Source: VFMC01 sp963791635
GTDB taxonomy: Bacteria; Actinomycetota; Acidimicrobiia; Acidimicrobiales; Ilumatobacteraceae
Assembly: GCA_963791635.1 (NCBI GenBank)
Contig: CAWBTC010000017.1
Location: forward strand, 930,001 to 994,000
Direction of reading: 5' to 3'
DNA: 64,000 nucleotides
Part shown: in pieces, positions 10,035 to 19,699 of the stretch
How the letters are laid out: each line of letters starts with the position of its first letter
Position numbering within the stretch: position 1 is the first letter of the stretch
Notes under the pieces: generated by a model
The model's input: only the letters and a program-made list of their open reading frames with translations
Told to the model about the DNA's origin: nothing
Database searches by the model: none
Position numbers and translations under genes: made by a program

Positions 10035-10077
10035 GCGATGAGAGATCTGGTCGCTACAGACGCTCATCTCTCATCGC
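10035..10077. terminator. bidirectional hairpin terminator
   Basis: The arms GCGATGAGAGAT and ATCTCTCATCGC are a perfect 12-bp inverted repeat around a 19-base loop. It fills the 55-base gap between the convergent SDR (ends 10029) and amidase (ends 10085) genes, as expected for a two-way terminator. Confidence 0.8.
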
Positions 10078-10084
10078 CTGGGGG

Positions 10085-11536
10085 TCAGATCGGGGGGCGG
10101 CGATCGATCCAGGGGCGAGCCTGCTCGAGTTGGCTCGCGACACGGATCAGGACGTCCTCACGGCCATAGGCGGCCACCAACTGCACACCCACCGGCAGTC
10201 CCTCGGGTGTCCAGTGCAGCGGCAGACTGATCGCCGGCTGACCGCTGGAGTTGAACGCGGGCGTGAACGCCACGTACTTGGCCGAGCGAACCAACGGTGC
10301 CATCGGCGCCGCCGGATCGTTCGCGAACTCGCCGATGCGGGTCGGCGGCTCGGCGAGCGTCGGTGTCACCAAGAGGTCGAAGGCCGGCTGGTCGTCGGTT
10401 CCCGCCCACCACTGCTGGACGCCTCGGCGGAAGGTCACGTTCGCCGCGAGCGCTTGCGCGTACTCGACCGCGGTGAAGTGCTTGGCGAACTCGCTCTGGG
10501 CCCAGTTGTGCAGCTCCACGTCATCGGGGGTCAGCTCACGACCGATCGTCTCGCCGATCCGCACGAGGCCCATGCCCATGTTCGTGCTCCAGAGCGCGCT
10601 GAACTTCTTCGCGAAGTCGGGGTTCTTCATCGCGTCGGGGTAGGAGTGCTCCACGTGATGGCCGAGTGACTCCAACAGCGTTGCAGCGTCGTTCGCCGCG
10701 ATGGCGCACTCGGGGTGGATCGCTGCGCCGAAGGGATGGTGGTCGAGCACTCCGATGCGGAGCCGACCGGGATCGGCTCCGAGCTCGTCCAGGTACGCAC
10801 GAGCGGGCGGCGGAGCGATCACGGTGTCACCGATGCCGGGGCCTCGCACGGCGTCGAGCAGGCGCACGGTGTCGCGCAGGCTGCGGCTCACGCACAGCTC
10901 CACGCCGAGGTTGCTCTCGTCGCGGAACGGGCCGAGCGTGATCCGGCCTTGCGACGGCTTGAGGCCGACGAGACCGCAGCACGAGGCGGGGATGCGGATC
11001 GAGCCGCCACCATCGGAGGCGTGTGCGATCGGCACCAGGCCTGCGGCGACCGCCGAGGCCGACCCTCCGCTCGAACCGCCGGGGGAGTGGTGGGTGTTCC
11101 AGGGGTTGCGCGTGGGACCCCACGCCTCGGGCTCGGTGGTGGGCAGGCTGCCGAACTCGGGGCTGTTCGTGCGACCGGCGGTGACGAAGCCTGCGGTGCG
11201 AAAGCGGCTCACCAGCGTCGTGTCGGTCGGCGACGGGATCGCGGCGGTGCGCAGCGCGATGTTGCCGTTCGACAGGAGCTGACCCTCGTACGCGGCCCAC
11301 AGATCCTTCAGGAGGAACGGCACGCCCCGGAACGGCCCGGCGGGCAGCGATCCGCCCGCCACCTCGCGAGCGTGGTCGAACCATCGGATCACCACTGCGT
11401 TCAGTACTGGGTCGATGCGCTCGATGCGCTCGATCGCTGCTTCCAGCAACTCGGTCGGGTGCACCTCACCACTCGCGACGAGCGCGGCTTGGTCGGTGGC
11501 GTCGAGCCAGCGGGTGTCGTCGGCGAGTGAAGTCAT
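10085..11536 (-). CDS. amidase signature family enzyme
   Basis: A 483-residue amidase (AS family) hydrolysing a carboxamide to acid and ammonia. The Ser-cisSer-Lys triad is visible: Lys in PFLLKDLWA, cis-Ser in the glycine/serine-rich SPGGSSGGSASAVAAG, and nucleophile Ser in DGGGSIRIPAS. The ending GLPVGVQLVAAYGREDVLIR is characteristic of the family. ATG 11536 (MTSLADDTRWLDATDQAAL) is preferred over an upstream extension. The substrate is not deducible; no GatB or GatC neighbours, so it is not the tRNA amidotransferase subunit. Confidence 0.9.
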   Translation of the reverse strand: MTSLADDTRWLDATDQAALVASGEVHPTELLEAAIERIERIDPVLNAVVIRWFDHAREVAGGSLPAGPFRGVPFLLKDLWAAYEGQLLSNGNIALRTAAIPSPTDTTLVSRFRTAGFVTAGRTNSPEFGSLPTTEPEAWGPTRNPWNTHHSPGGSSGGSASAVAAGLVPIAHASDGGGSIRIPASCCGLVGLKPSQGRITLGPFRDESNLGVELCVSRSLRDTVRLLDAVRGPGIGDTVIAPPPARAYLDELGADPGRLRIGVLDHHPFGAAIHPECAIAANDAATLLESLGHHVEHSYPDAMKNPDFAKKFSALWSTNMGMGLVRIGETIGRELTPDDVELHNWAQSEFAKHFTAVEYAQALAANVTFRRGVQQWWAGTDDQPAFDLLVTPTLAEPPTRIGEFANDPAAPMAPLVRSAKYVAFTPAFNSSGQPAISLPLHWTPEGLPVGVQLVAAYGREDVLIRVASQLEQARPWIDRRPPI

Positions 11537-11659
11537 GCCGGCGGTTCTACCACTCGGGCGAAGGGGCTCCGGCCTCGACTGCCACAACCCGTGTAGGCAG
11601 CGCCGTCGCCGAACTCGGCTGCTCGTCTCACAGGCGTCGCGATAGCGTCGAATGCTGCT

Positions 11660-12946
11660 GTGCCGACCTCGTCCTCCTCACCGACTCCTTCGCCGATCCA
11701 GGAGTACACCGCTCGTGACGTGTGGCGGTTCGGGCCGGTGCGGCGGCTGTTGCTGAGCAACTTCGCCCTCTACGCAGGTGTGTCGCTCCAGGCGACCGCG
11801 CTGCTCAAGCAGGCCTTCGACCTCACCGGCAACGAGCGCGACATCGGGTTCATCGGGCTGGCCGAGTTCCTTCCGGCGATGCTGCTCGTGCTCGTCACCG
11901 GCAGCGTCGCCGATCGATTCTCGCGTCAGGTCGTGGCGCTCTTCGCGGTTGGCGGCGAGCTCGTCTGCTCGATCGCGCTCGCCGTGTACGCAGTGGGGCG
12001 GCCGACGTCGGTGCAACCGCTGTTCATCATCGCGTTCGTCTACGGGATCGCCCGGGCGTTCCAAGCGCCTGCGATCCGCTCGATGCCGCCGATGGTGGCG
12101 CCCGAGGGTGGGCTGCCACGCACCATCGCGCTGTTCTCGGCCACCTGGACCGCGGCGATCATCATCGGCCCGGCCGCATCCGGCTTCCTCTACGCGATCG
12201 ATCCGTGGGTGGCCTACGCGGCATCGTCGTTGCTGATCCTCCTCGGTTGGCTGGGCCTGCTCACGCTCCGCTTCGTGCGTCGACCTGAGCCCCCTGATCC
12301 CGATGAGCGCCCGACCTTGCACTCTGCGATGGAGGGCCTCCGCTTCATCCGCCGCACGCCGGTGCTGTTCGCCGCGATCTCGCTCGATCTGTTCGCCGTC
12401 CTGTTCGGCGGTGCGGTCGCGCTGCTCCCGGTGATCGCCGAGGAGCGCCTCGACGTCGGCGACGTGGCTTACGGTTGGCTTCGCGCTGCTCCTGGCATCG
12501 GCGCCGCGATCATGGCCGTCTACATCGCTGGGCGACCCGTGACGCGCCGGATCGGCTCCACGTTGTTCATCGCGGTCGCTGTGTTCGGTCTTGCCACGCT
12601 CGTGCTCGGCACCACGCACAGCTACTCCGTCGCATTCGCTGCGCTGATCGTGCTGAGCGCGGCCGACATGGTGAGCGTGTTCATCCGGAGCTCGTTGGTG
12701 CCGCTCATGACACCCGATGAGAAGCGCGGGCGTGTGCTCGCCGTGGAGAACGTGTTCATCGGTGCGTCGAACGAGCTGGGTGCGTTCGAGAGCGGCGTGG
12801 CGGCGCAGGCGTTCGGCACGCCTGCAACAGTGGTCGGCGGAGGCCTCGCCACCCTGGTCGTGGTCGGCGTGTGGGCCGTGGCATTCCCATCGCTGCGCCG
12901 GATCGACCGCTTCGAGGACGTCGAGACGCAGCACATCTCCGCCTGA
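11660..12946 (+). CDS. MFS transporter (MFS_3 type)
   Basis: A 428-residue permease with about 12 TM helices. Seen: LLLSNFALYAGVSLQATALLKQAFDLTGN at TM1, motif A as GSVADRFSRQVVALFAVGG, and a mid-protein VLFGGAVALLPVIAEERL. It is related in plan to the transporter at 7544-8770 but not closely similar. The GTG start yields a serine/proline-rich cytoplasmic head. It diverges from the amidase across 123 bp that should hold both promoters, and it converges on the lipoprotein gene with an 18-bp gap. Confidence 0.88.
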   Translation: MPTSSSSPTPSPIQEYTARDVWRFGPVRRLLLSNFALYAGVSLQATALLKQAFDLTGNERDIGFIGLAEFLPAMLLVLVTGSVADRFSRQVVALFAVGGELVCSIALAVYAVGRPTSVQPLFIIAFVYGIARAFQAPAIRSMPPMVAPEGGLPRTIALFSATWTAAIIIGPAASGFLYAIDPWVAYAASSLLILLGWLGLLTLRFVRRPEPPDPDERPTLHSAMEGLRFIRRTPVLFAAISLDLFAVLFGGAVALLPVIAEERLDVGDVAYGWLRAAPGIGAAIMAVYIAGRPVTRRIGSTLFIAVAVFGLATLVLGTTHSYSVAFAALIVLSAADMVSVFIRSSLVPLMTPDEKRGRVLAVENVFIGASNELGAFESGVAAQAFGTPATVVGGGLATLVVVGVWAVAFPSLRRIDRFEDVETQHISA

Positions 12947-12964
12947 GTCGTCTCAGCGGGTGGT

Positions 12965-14191
12965 TCACAGCACGCCGGGTTGCGCTGCGGCAGCCACCCC
13001 GAACGAGTTCGAGACAGGCGCAGCGATGCGCACCGCCGGGTACTCGGCGTTCTTCACGAGCAGTGTGGCCGAGCCGTCGAGCAGGTTCCAGATCCACACG
13101 TCGGCCGGACCGTCGCATCCGAGCGGGCGAGCCGCCACCACCACCCGTGCGGCGTCGAGCCATCCGAGCGGTGACAACGACTGGCCGGCGAGCGGTGTGC
13201 CGTCGCCGACGGTGCGGGCGCCACCCGTGCGTTCGTCGAGCACCTTCGCGCTGGTGACGCTGTTGCACAGGCCGACCTTCCAGGCCAGCGATCGCGTGGC
13301 CGGACCGGGTGTGAGCTGCGAGATCGGTGCCTGTTCCGTGGTGAGCTCCACCAGGCTCAGGTCGCCGAGGAGGATCTGCTGGATGCGGAACTGTGCGCCG
13401 TTGTCCGACAACACCCAGATCGCATCGCCGGCCGGATCGGCTGCGAGCTCGAGGACGTCGAGCGCCGGATCGAGGATCGTGGCGAGTGGACGGACGCCGT
13501 CACCTGCGTCGGTCGCGGCGAACACGCCGCGAGTGCCGTCTTCGGCCTGACCGGCGGCGAGACGCACACCGCCGCCCGGGTGGGCGATCGCGGCGTTGGT
13601 GCGGCCGAGGAACGTGACGTCGGTGCGCTGGCTCGGGTCGGCTGCATCGCTTCGCACGAGCGTGCGGTCGGACGAGGTGGGCCCGAAGACGCCGGCACCA
13701 GCGGGGTGCTCCCAGGCGACCCGGGTGTTCGCGACGTCGAAGCCGCTGTTCCGGGTGCCTTGGACGTCGAAGATCGTGGCGAACGCGAGCAGCGCACGAG
13801 TCGAATCGGGCGACCACTTCACCGTGCCCCGTTGATCGGATCGCAGCTGTGCGAGACAGCGGACGATCGAGGCGTCGAGCGCCGTGCCGTACAACCGGTC
13901 GCCGACTTCGAAGGTCACCTCGCCCGCGGGCACCGGATCGGCATAGCCACACTCGGTGTCGGGCAGGGCGACCAGCAGCGGGGCGTTCGGGTCGCTGCTC
14001 GACGCGACCGTGGTGCTCGGCGCGGGTGTGGCCACCGGCAGGATCTCAGATGGCACGAGCGGGACGAGCGACGCAGTCGGTGGCTCGCTGGTCGTGGTGC
14101 AGGCGACCAGAGTGACGGCCGCGACGCACGTCGCAGCGACGAGACGCAGGCGACGCGGCCGACTCGTGGGGTCGGAGGAACCGGCGATCAT
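12965..14191 (-). CDS. secreted lipoprotein, possible beta-propeller
   Basis: A 408-residue exported protein. A twin-Arg-rich, then hydrophobic leader (RPRRLRLVAATCVAAVTLVAC) ends in a lipobox, so the mature protein should start at Cys31 and be lipid-anchored. A threonine/proline/serine linker follows. The body has repeating segments such as GTVKWSPDSTRALLAFATI and GDAIWVLSDNGAQFRIQQI, which look like TolB/WD40-type propeller blades. The ATG overlaps the TGA of the upstream flavoprotein gene by ATGA, so the two are translationally coupled. No specific function is known to me. Confidence 0.75.
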   Translation of the reverse strand: MIAGSSDPTSRPRRLRLVAATCVAAVTLVACTTTSEPPTASLVPLVPSEILPVATPAPSTTVASSSDPNAPLLVALPDTECGYADPVPAGEVTFEVGDRLYGTALDASIVRCLAQLRSDQRGTVKWSPDSTRALLAFATIFDVQGTRNSGFDVANTRVAWEHPAGAGVFGPTSSDRTLVRSDAADPSQRTDVTFLGRTNAAIAHPGGGVRLAAGQAEDGTRGVFAATDAGDGVRPLATILDPALDVLELAADPAGDAIWVLSDNGAQFRIQQILLGDLSLVELTTEQAPISQLTPGPATRSLAWKVGLCNSVTSAKVLDERTGGARTVGDGTPLAGQSLSPLGWLDAARVVVAARPLGCDGPADVWIWNLLDGSATLLVKNAEYPAVRIAAPVSNSFGVAAAAQPGVL

Positions 14192-15639
14192 CGGCGCTTC
14201 ACCAGCCATCGGTACCGCTGCGCCTTCTCGTAGGCCGACTCGGCGGCGAGCATGCCGACGCTGGTGGCCATCGTCGGGTACACGTGCACCAACGACGCGA
14301 TCTCACCGAGCTTGAGACCTTGCTGGATCGCAAGCGCCAGCTCGTGGACCACCTCGCCGGCTGCGGGTGCCAGCACGTGGCCGCCCACGATGCGCCCCTT
14401 GGCCGTCACCACCACGATCGCACCTGCGGTCGCATGGTCGGTTCGGGCGCGATCGTTGTGCTCGAGGTCGACGCGCCAGACGTCGACGTCCTCGCCGAAG
14501 CGGGCCTCCGCCTCGTCAGCCGTGAGGCCTGCGTGGGCGAGCTCGGGATCGGTGAACGTGCACCACGTCACGAGGTCGGACCCTGGGGCGCGGCCGGGGA
14601 AGAACATGTCGCGCACTGCCCGCAGGGCTGCGTTGCCTGCAGCGTGGGTGAACCGGTCACCGTCGGTGACGTCGCCGACGGCGTACACCGAGCGGAACGC
14701 AGTGCGTGCCCGGTCGTCCACCACCACGCCGGCGCCGGCACCGGTACGCACGTCGATCCCGAGCTCGTCGAGGCCGAGGCCGTCGACGTTGGGCCGTCGC
14801 CCGGTCGCGAGCAGCAGCGACTCGGCACTCAGCTCACGCTCGCCCGTGAGGGTGCGCACCGTGAGCACCACGCGACCGTCACGTGCACGGCGGACCGCCA
14901 ACGGATGGGCGTCGAGTAGCACGTCCACCCCCTCGTCGCGCACGACCGTGGTGAGCACCGACACCAGGCTCTGCTCGTCCCGAGGAAGCAGGCTCGGGCC
15001 GTCCTGCACGAGCGTGGTCGTGATGCCGAGGCGAGCAAACGCCTGTGCGAGCTCAACACCCATCGGCCCGCCACCCAGGACGAGCACGCTCGCGGGCGGC
15101 CGCTCCAGGGCGAACAACGTCTCGTTCGTGAGCGGCTCGACCTCGTCGATGCCGGGCAGGTCGGGCACCGCTGGATGACTTCCGGTGCAGAGCAGCACGA
15201 ACCGGGTCTGCAGCACGCGTCGGCCGCTCGCGGTTCCATCATCGTCGTCGATGCCGGTCACCGTGACCTCGTTGGGGCCGGTGAGCGTCGCGTGGCCGCG
15301 CACGATCTCCAGACCCATCGCCTCGTAGCGATCGGGGTGGCCGTCGGTGACTGCGATCGACGCCTGCACGTCGCGTCCCCGCTGCCACACTCGGGCGAGA
15401 TCGATCACCGGCTCGGTGGCGCCGATGCCGAATCGGTCGGCATGACGGATGGTGTGGGCGGCCTTCGCCGACGCCAGCAGTGCCTTGGAGGGCACGCAGC
15501 CGGTCCAGAGGCAGCTGCCACCAACCTGGCCGCGCTCGACGATCGCCACCCGCAGTTCCAGCGTCGCCGCGAACTCGGCGGCGGTCATCCCCGCGGGGCC
15601 CATTCCGACGATCACGAGGTCGTACTGGTCGGGAGCCAT
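14188..15639 (-). CDS. FAD-dependent pyridine nucleotide-disulfide oxidoreductase
   Basis: A 483-residue class I flavoprotein. LVIVGMGPAGMTAAEFAA binds FAD, GGSCLWTGCVPSKALL holds the CxxxxC redox disulfide, VLVLGGGPMGVELAQAFARLG binds NAD(P)H, and SVYAVGDVT closes the FAD domain. The dimerisation domain ends LVHVYPTMATS, where lipoamide and glutathione reductases have HxHPTxxE. The usual catalytic His-Glu pair is therefore not conserved, and it also lacks the MerA C-terminal cysteine pair. It is likely a MerA-like disulfide reductase or coenzyme reductase of unknown partner. Coupled by ATGA overlap to the lipoprotein gene. Confidence 0.85.
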   Translation of the reverse strand: MAPDQYDLVIVGMGPAGMTAAEFAATLELRVAIVERGQVGGSCLWTGCVPSKALLASAKAAHTIRHADRFGIGATEPVIDLARVWQRGRDVQASIAVTDGHPDRYEAMGLEIVRGHATLTGPNEVTVTGIDDDDGTASGRRVLQTRFVLLCTGSHPAVPDLPGIDEVEPLTNETLFALERPPASVLVLGGGPMGVELAQAFARLGITTTLVQDGPSLLPRDEQSLVSVLTTVVRDEGVDVLLDAHPLAVRRARDGRVVLTVRTLTGERELSAESLLLATGRRPNVDGLGLDELGIDVRTGAGAGVVVDDRARTAFRSVYAVGDVTDGDRFTHAAGNAALRAVRDMFFPGRAPGSDLVTWCTFTDPELAHAGLTADEAEARFGEDVDVWRVDLEHNDRARTDHATAGAIVVVTAKGRIVGGHVLAPAAGEVVHELALAIQQGLKLGEIASLVHVYPTMATSVGMLAAESAYEKAQRYRWLVKRR

Positions 15640-15836
15640 CGCTCGACGACGTTACCGCGCCACCGTTCGTGACGGGGGGCCATCGAGCCAGCAGATGTAC
15701 GCGACGGATCGGTCCGAGATGGCGTCAGTCTCTGAGCTCTGCAAACCTGCTTGAATTCCGGCCGGGAGAGGACGGAGTCATCATCCGGCGATCGACATCA
15801 TCGGTCGGTCGCCACCACCACAAGGGAGTTACATCC

Positions 15837-16247
15837 ATGAAGAACCTCGCCAAGGAGTTCAAGGACTTCATCGCCGGCGGCAACATGATCGAACTGGCGG
15901 TCGCCGTCATCCTGGCGGGCGCGATCGGTCGCGTGATCGCTGCGTTCACCGACGGGATCATGATGAACCTCGTCGCGGCGATCTTCGGCAAGCCGAACTT
16001 CGACGAGGTCAAGATCAAGATCTCCGACAAGGATCAGGTCCTGAAAGACGGCACGCCGGTCGACGGCACGTACCTCGAGATCGGCACGGTCATCACGGCC
16101 TTCATCGCCCTCGTGCTCACCGGTCTGGTGCTGTTCGCGATCATCAAGGCCTACAACAAGATGAAGGCGGCCAAGGACGAAGAGCCCGCCGGCCCGACCG
16201 AGGTCGATCTGCTGACCGAGATCCGCGATTCTCTCAGGAATCGCTGA
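15837..16247 (+). CDS. mscL: large-conductance mechanosensitive channel MscL
   Basis: A 136-residue homopentameric channel that opens under membrane tension to release osmolytes. The N-terminal helix MKNLAKEFKDFIAGGNMIELAVAV leads into TM1 with the glycine/alanine pore constriction (LAGAIGRVIAAF). A periplasmic loop and TM2 (TVITAFIALVLTGLVLFAIIKA) follow, and the protein ends in an amphipathic helix DLLTEIRDSL. The ATG at 15837 follows AAGGGAG at good spacing. It is monocistronic, ending before the 16325 hairpin. Confidence 0.97.
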   Translation: MKNLAKEFKDFIAGGNMIELAVAVILAGAIGRVIAAFTDGIMMNLVAAIFGKPNFDEVKIKISDKDQVLKDGTPVDGTYLEIGTVITAFIALVLTGLVLFAIIKAYNKMKAAKDEEPAGPTEVDLLTEIRDSLRNR

Positions 16248-16324
16248 AATCCCTGACGGGCGGTGGTGACACCGCACGGTCGGTCGGTGTTGCTCGAGTC
16301 GGGAACACCTGAAACACACGTCGA

Positions 16325-16356
16325 AGAGCGCGGGTGACTTGCGTCGCCCGCGCTCT
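16325..16356 (+). terminator. hairpin terminator after mscL
   Basis: AGAGCGCGGG and CCCGCGCTCT form a perfect 10-bp stem, extendable by GTGAC/GTCGC pairing inside. There is no U-tract. It lies 78 bases after the mscL stop and 21 bases before the SGNH gene. Confidence 0.75.
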
Positions 16357-16376
16357 GCGACTGCAATGGAGACGTC

Positions 16377-17445
16377 ATGACCCCCCGCCGTGTTCGTCTC
16401 CGCGCTTCGAGCGCGCTCGCTGCACTCGCAGCGCTGTGCCTCTGTGCATGTGGAGCCACGGCCGAGGGTGGGAACACGACGGCAGCGCCGCCGGCCGCAA
16501 CCGTCGAGCTGGGCGTGCTGCCGGCTCCGTTGCCCCAGGTCACGACGACCGTCGCCGACACAGTGGTCGAATCCACCGACGAGCCGGCGCCGACCACGAG
16601 CGAGTTCGTGGCGCCCGGCAATCGGATCCTGATGATCGGTGACTCGATCCTGGCATCCACCTCGAAGCGGTACAGCAACACGATGTGCGCGGCGCTCGTC
16701 CCGCTCGGGTGGCAGGTGGAGATCGAGGCGGAGGTGAGCCGCGGCATCGACTTCGGCGTCGACGTGATGCGTGCCCGCGGCGACGCTGGATGGGATGCAG
16801 GCCTGGTGTTCCTCGGCACCAACTACGGCAACGACGCGAACGAGTACCTCAAGTGGCTCAACCGGATCGTCAACGACTTCGGTGACGTGCCGGTGGTGCT
16901 GGTGACCGTCAGCGAGTACCGAGACGGGATGCGTGAGGTCAACGACGTGATCGTCGCGATGCTCGACGTGTACGACAACCTCTCGGTGGTCGACTGGAAC
17001 GCATTGACCGAGGAGCGGCCCGAGCTCTTGAACGAAGACGGCATCCATCCGGCCACGAAGGGCCGAGTGGTCCTCGCTGAGGCGGTCGCCGATCACCTCG
17101 GTCAGGCTCCCACCACGCCCGGCAAGTGCCTCGACTCGGTGTTCACCGATGACAGCGACGGGACCATCGACGGGCGACCGAAGGGCAGCGGTTCCAGCCG
17201 CTCGCCCGCCACGACCACGACCGTCAAGCCCTCGACGGGCGGCACCACCACCACGACGAACCAACACCACCAACACGACCACCACGACGAAGCCGGGGAC
17301 ATCGACGACGGTGGCGAACACGACGCCCACGTCGGTGTCGGGCACCACCACGCCGCCGCAGACGACGGTCGCCTCGACGTCGCCCCCGCCGACACCGACC
17401 GACCCGCCCTCCACCACGCAGCCACCGAGCCCGCCGTCGACCTGA
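16377..17445 (+). CDS. SGNH/GDSL hydrolase-fold lipoprotein (C-terminal frame break)
   Basis: The signal peptide ALAALAALCLCAC ends in a lipobox at Cys25. After a Thr/Pro/Ala linker the SGNH domain has block I GDSILAS, block III-like GTNYGND and block V EDGIHPATKG with the catalytic Asp/His. It may be a cell-surface esterase or acetyl-xylan/peptidoglycan O-acetyl-acting enzyme. Read straight through to 17456, the tail becomes unnaturally His/Asp-rich. A +1 change near 17257 instead gives a Thr/Pro tail (TNTTNTTTTTKPGTST ... TTQPPSPPST) that ends at 17445, which fits the preceding TTTTVKPSTGGTTTTT. I favour the Thr/Pro reading. Confidence 0.78.
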
Positions 17446-17471
17446 TCTCGACCTGATCTGCCGACTCGGCG

Positions 17472-17855
17472 TCAGGGCGCGAGGGCCCGCCACGGTCCGC
17501 CCGGCAGGTTGCGCACCACGCCGTAGGCGACCACGAGCGCCAACAGTGCCGGTCCAGCCCAGGCCGGGAACCGCATCAGCGGGTTGCGGACGTCCCGGCC
17601 GAATGCACCGAGCAACCATGTGGCCCACGTGACCACGACCGCGAACAGCACGAGCGGGGTGAACACGTTCGACGACAGCGCCGCCGGGAGGTCACCCGTG
17701 AGCAGGTGATGCGTGGCGCGGGTGAGCCCGCAGCCGGGACACCACAGTCCGGTGGCCGCGTGAAAGCCGCACGCCGGGAACCTGCTGCCCGGTGCCGACG
17801 GGTCGGCGAGCGCCACCAGCGCGGCGGCGCCTGCGAGCGCGCACCCGCAGGCCAC
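17472..17855 (-). CDS. DUF2752 membrane protein (N-terminus probably frame-broken)
   Basis: The signature of DUF2752 is clear: FPACGFHAATGLWCPGCGLTRATHHLLTGDLPAAL, with CPxCGxTR. Two hydrophobic helices follow (VLFAVVVTWATWLLGAF and ALLALVVAYGVVRNL). No start codon exists in this frame upstream of GTG 17855, yet the upstream codons still look coding (HDVGHTVAGGSRWSKIAPVAC). An ATG at 17961 (MTDLDNRAAAE) joins this frame by one +1 change near 17910, giving 163 residues. I infer that as the real start. Function unknown; members are small membrane proteins. Confidence 0.8.
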   Translation of the reverse strand: MACGCALAGAAALVALADPSAPGSRFPACGFHAATGLWCPGCGLTRATHHLLTGDLPAALSSNVFTPLVLFAVVVTWATWLLGAFGRDVRNPLMRFPAWAGPALLALVVAYGVVRNLPGGPWRALAP

Positions 17856-18017
17856 GGGTGCGATCTTCGACCATCGGGAGCCACCAGCGACGGTGTGGCC
17901 GACATCGTGGCGGGCACCGAGCAGCGCGCTCGGCCGCAGCTCGGTTGTCGAGGTCGGTCATGAGCTTCGAGGTTAGTGCGTTGTGTCGGGTGGTTTCCCT
18001 TGACACCATGGAGGGCC

Positions 18018-19635
18018 ATGTTGCAGGTGCAGGACGTCTCGGTGGAAGTGGGTGGCAAGTTCGTCGTCGAACACGCCAGCTTCACCGTCATGCCCCGCGA
18101 CAAGGTCGGCCTGGTGGGCCGCAACGGCGCGGGCAAGACGAGCTTCTTCAAAGTGCTCGGTGGCGAGGTCGATCCCACCCTCGGCAAGGTGTTGCGCAAG
18201 GGCGGCTTCGGCTATCTGCCCCAAGAGCCACGGATCGCCGGTCACCTCGAGAGTCGCAACGCGGTGACCCACGTGCTGTCCGGCCGCGGCATCGACGAGG
18301 CGATGGAGCGGATCGAGAAGCTCCGCATCGCGATGGAAGAGGACGCCAGCGACCGCAACGTCGCCCGCTACTCCAAGGCCCAGGACGAGTTCGCGTCGTC
18401 GGGTGGCTACTCGGCCGAGAGCGAGGCGCGCAGCATCGCCGCCGGCCTGGGGCTGAAGGCAGACCGCCTCGAGCTGCCGATCGGTGTGCTCTCGGGTGGC
18501 GAGCGTCGTCGCGTCGAGCTGTCGCGGATCCTGTTCGCCGGCAGCGATGTGCTGTTGCTCGACGAGCCGACGAACCACCTCGACATCGACGCAAAGGAGT
18601 GGTTGCTCGCCTACATGCGCTCCTACCGTGGCGCGTTGCTGGTCATCAGCCACGACCTCGATCTGCTCGACGAGGCGATCACTCGGGTGCTCCACCTCGA
18701 CCGGCCGGCCGAGGACGCCACGGGCGCGGTGGTGGAGTACAAGGGCACCTACAGCCAGTACCGCATCAGTCGCGGCCGCCGACGAGGAGCGCCTGGCCCG
18801 CAAGGCAACACTGCAGACCAAGGAGATCGCCCGGCTGCAGACCGTGGTCGATCGCTTCGGGGCAAAGGCAACCAAGGCGGCGATGGCGCACAGCAAGGAG
18901 AAGCAGATCGCCCGCTTGGAGGCCGATCGGGTGCACGTGAAGGCCGGCGACCGGGTGCTGAGGGTGCGCTTCCCCGATCCGCCGCAGAGCGGCATCACGG
19001 TGATCGAGGCGACGGGTCTGTCGAAGGGCTACGGCGGGCCACCGGTGTTCGAGGACGTGAGCTTCGACCTCGGTCGTGGCGAGCGTCTGCTGGTGCTCGG
19101 CCTCAACGGTGCCGGCAAGACGAGCTTGCTGCGCATCCTCGCCGGCGAGACCACGGCGAACCTCGGCGACTTCAAGTTCGGTCATCAGGTGAACGTCGGC
19201 TACTACGCGCAGGAGCACGACAACCTCGATCACCGCGCCTCGTTGCTCGACAACATCCGCGCCGCAGTGCCGCTGGGCGTGATGCTCACCGAGACCCAGC
19301 TGCGCGGCCTGCTCGGCATGATGGGCCTCGCCGGCGAGAAGGTGTACCAGGAGAGCGGCACGCTGTCGGGCGGCGAGAAGACGAAGCTGTCGCTGGCAAT
19401 GCTGATGGTCGGCCGCAACAACCTGTTGTTGCTCGACGAGCCGACCAACAACCTCGACCCGCCGAGCCGTCAGGCCGTCGCCGATGCGCTGACGAGCTGG
19501 AAGGGCAGCATCATCTTCGTGAGCCACGACACCGAGTTCGTGGAGCAGTTGCAGCCGACCAAGGTGCTGCTCATGCCCGACGGACAGGTCGACTACTTCT
19601 CGAAGGACTGGCTGGAGTTGGTCGATCTCGCCTGA
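18018..19635 (+). CDS. ABC-F family ATPase (one frame break)
   Basis: Two ABC domains without TM helices, about 539 residues, as in ribosome-associated ABC-F proteins. Domain 1: Walker A GRNGAGKTS, signature LSGGERRR, Walker B VLLLDEPTNHLD, H-loop ISHD. The linker is rich in charged residues (DEERLARKATLQTKEIARL), and domain 2 has GLNGAGKTS, LSGGEKTK, LLLLDEPTNNLD and VSHD. The ATG has GGAGG just upstream. The frame changes by +1 at about 18768-18785, in the inter-domain linker after YSQYRIS. Roles in the family include translational regulation and antibiotic resistance by target protection; neither can be assigned here. Confidence 0.92.
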
Positions 19636-19663
19636 TCTCGCCTGATCTCGCCTGATCTCGCCT
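19624..19663 (+). repeat. 10-bp tandem repeat x4 over the stop codon
   Basis: Four exact copies of GATCTCGCCT. The first supplies the last codons of the ABC-F gene and its TGA; the other three lie in the 64-bp spacer before the next gene. Copy number could change without altering the protein. Confidence 0.9.
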
Positions 19664-19699
19664 GACACCGGCAAACCGGCCGACGGCTACGGTGCTGCC

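Noticed and set aside
11678..12934. 418-residue minus-strand ORF opposite the MFS gene
   Set aside because: Extremely Arg/Glu/His/Asp-rich with no domain; an antisense shadow of a membrane protein.
15798..17417. 539-residue minus-strand ORF spanning mscL and the SGNH gene
   Set aside because: It crosses two well-supported genes and a terminator, and its Val-rich start is the reverse of the Thr-rich tail coding.
17262..17456. His/Asp-rich metal-binding tail on the SGNH lipoprotein
   Set aside because: It appears only if the main frame is read through; the +1 frame gives a normal Thr/Pro tail matching the sequence before the break, so the His-rich tail is probably an artefact.
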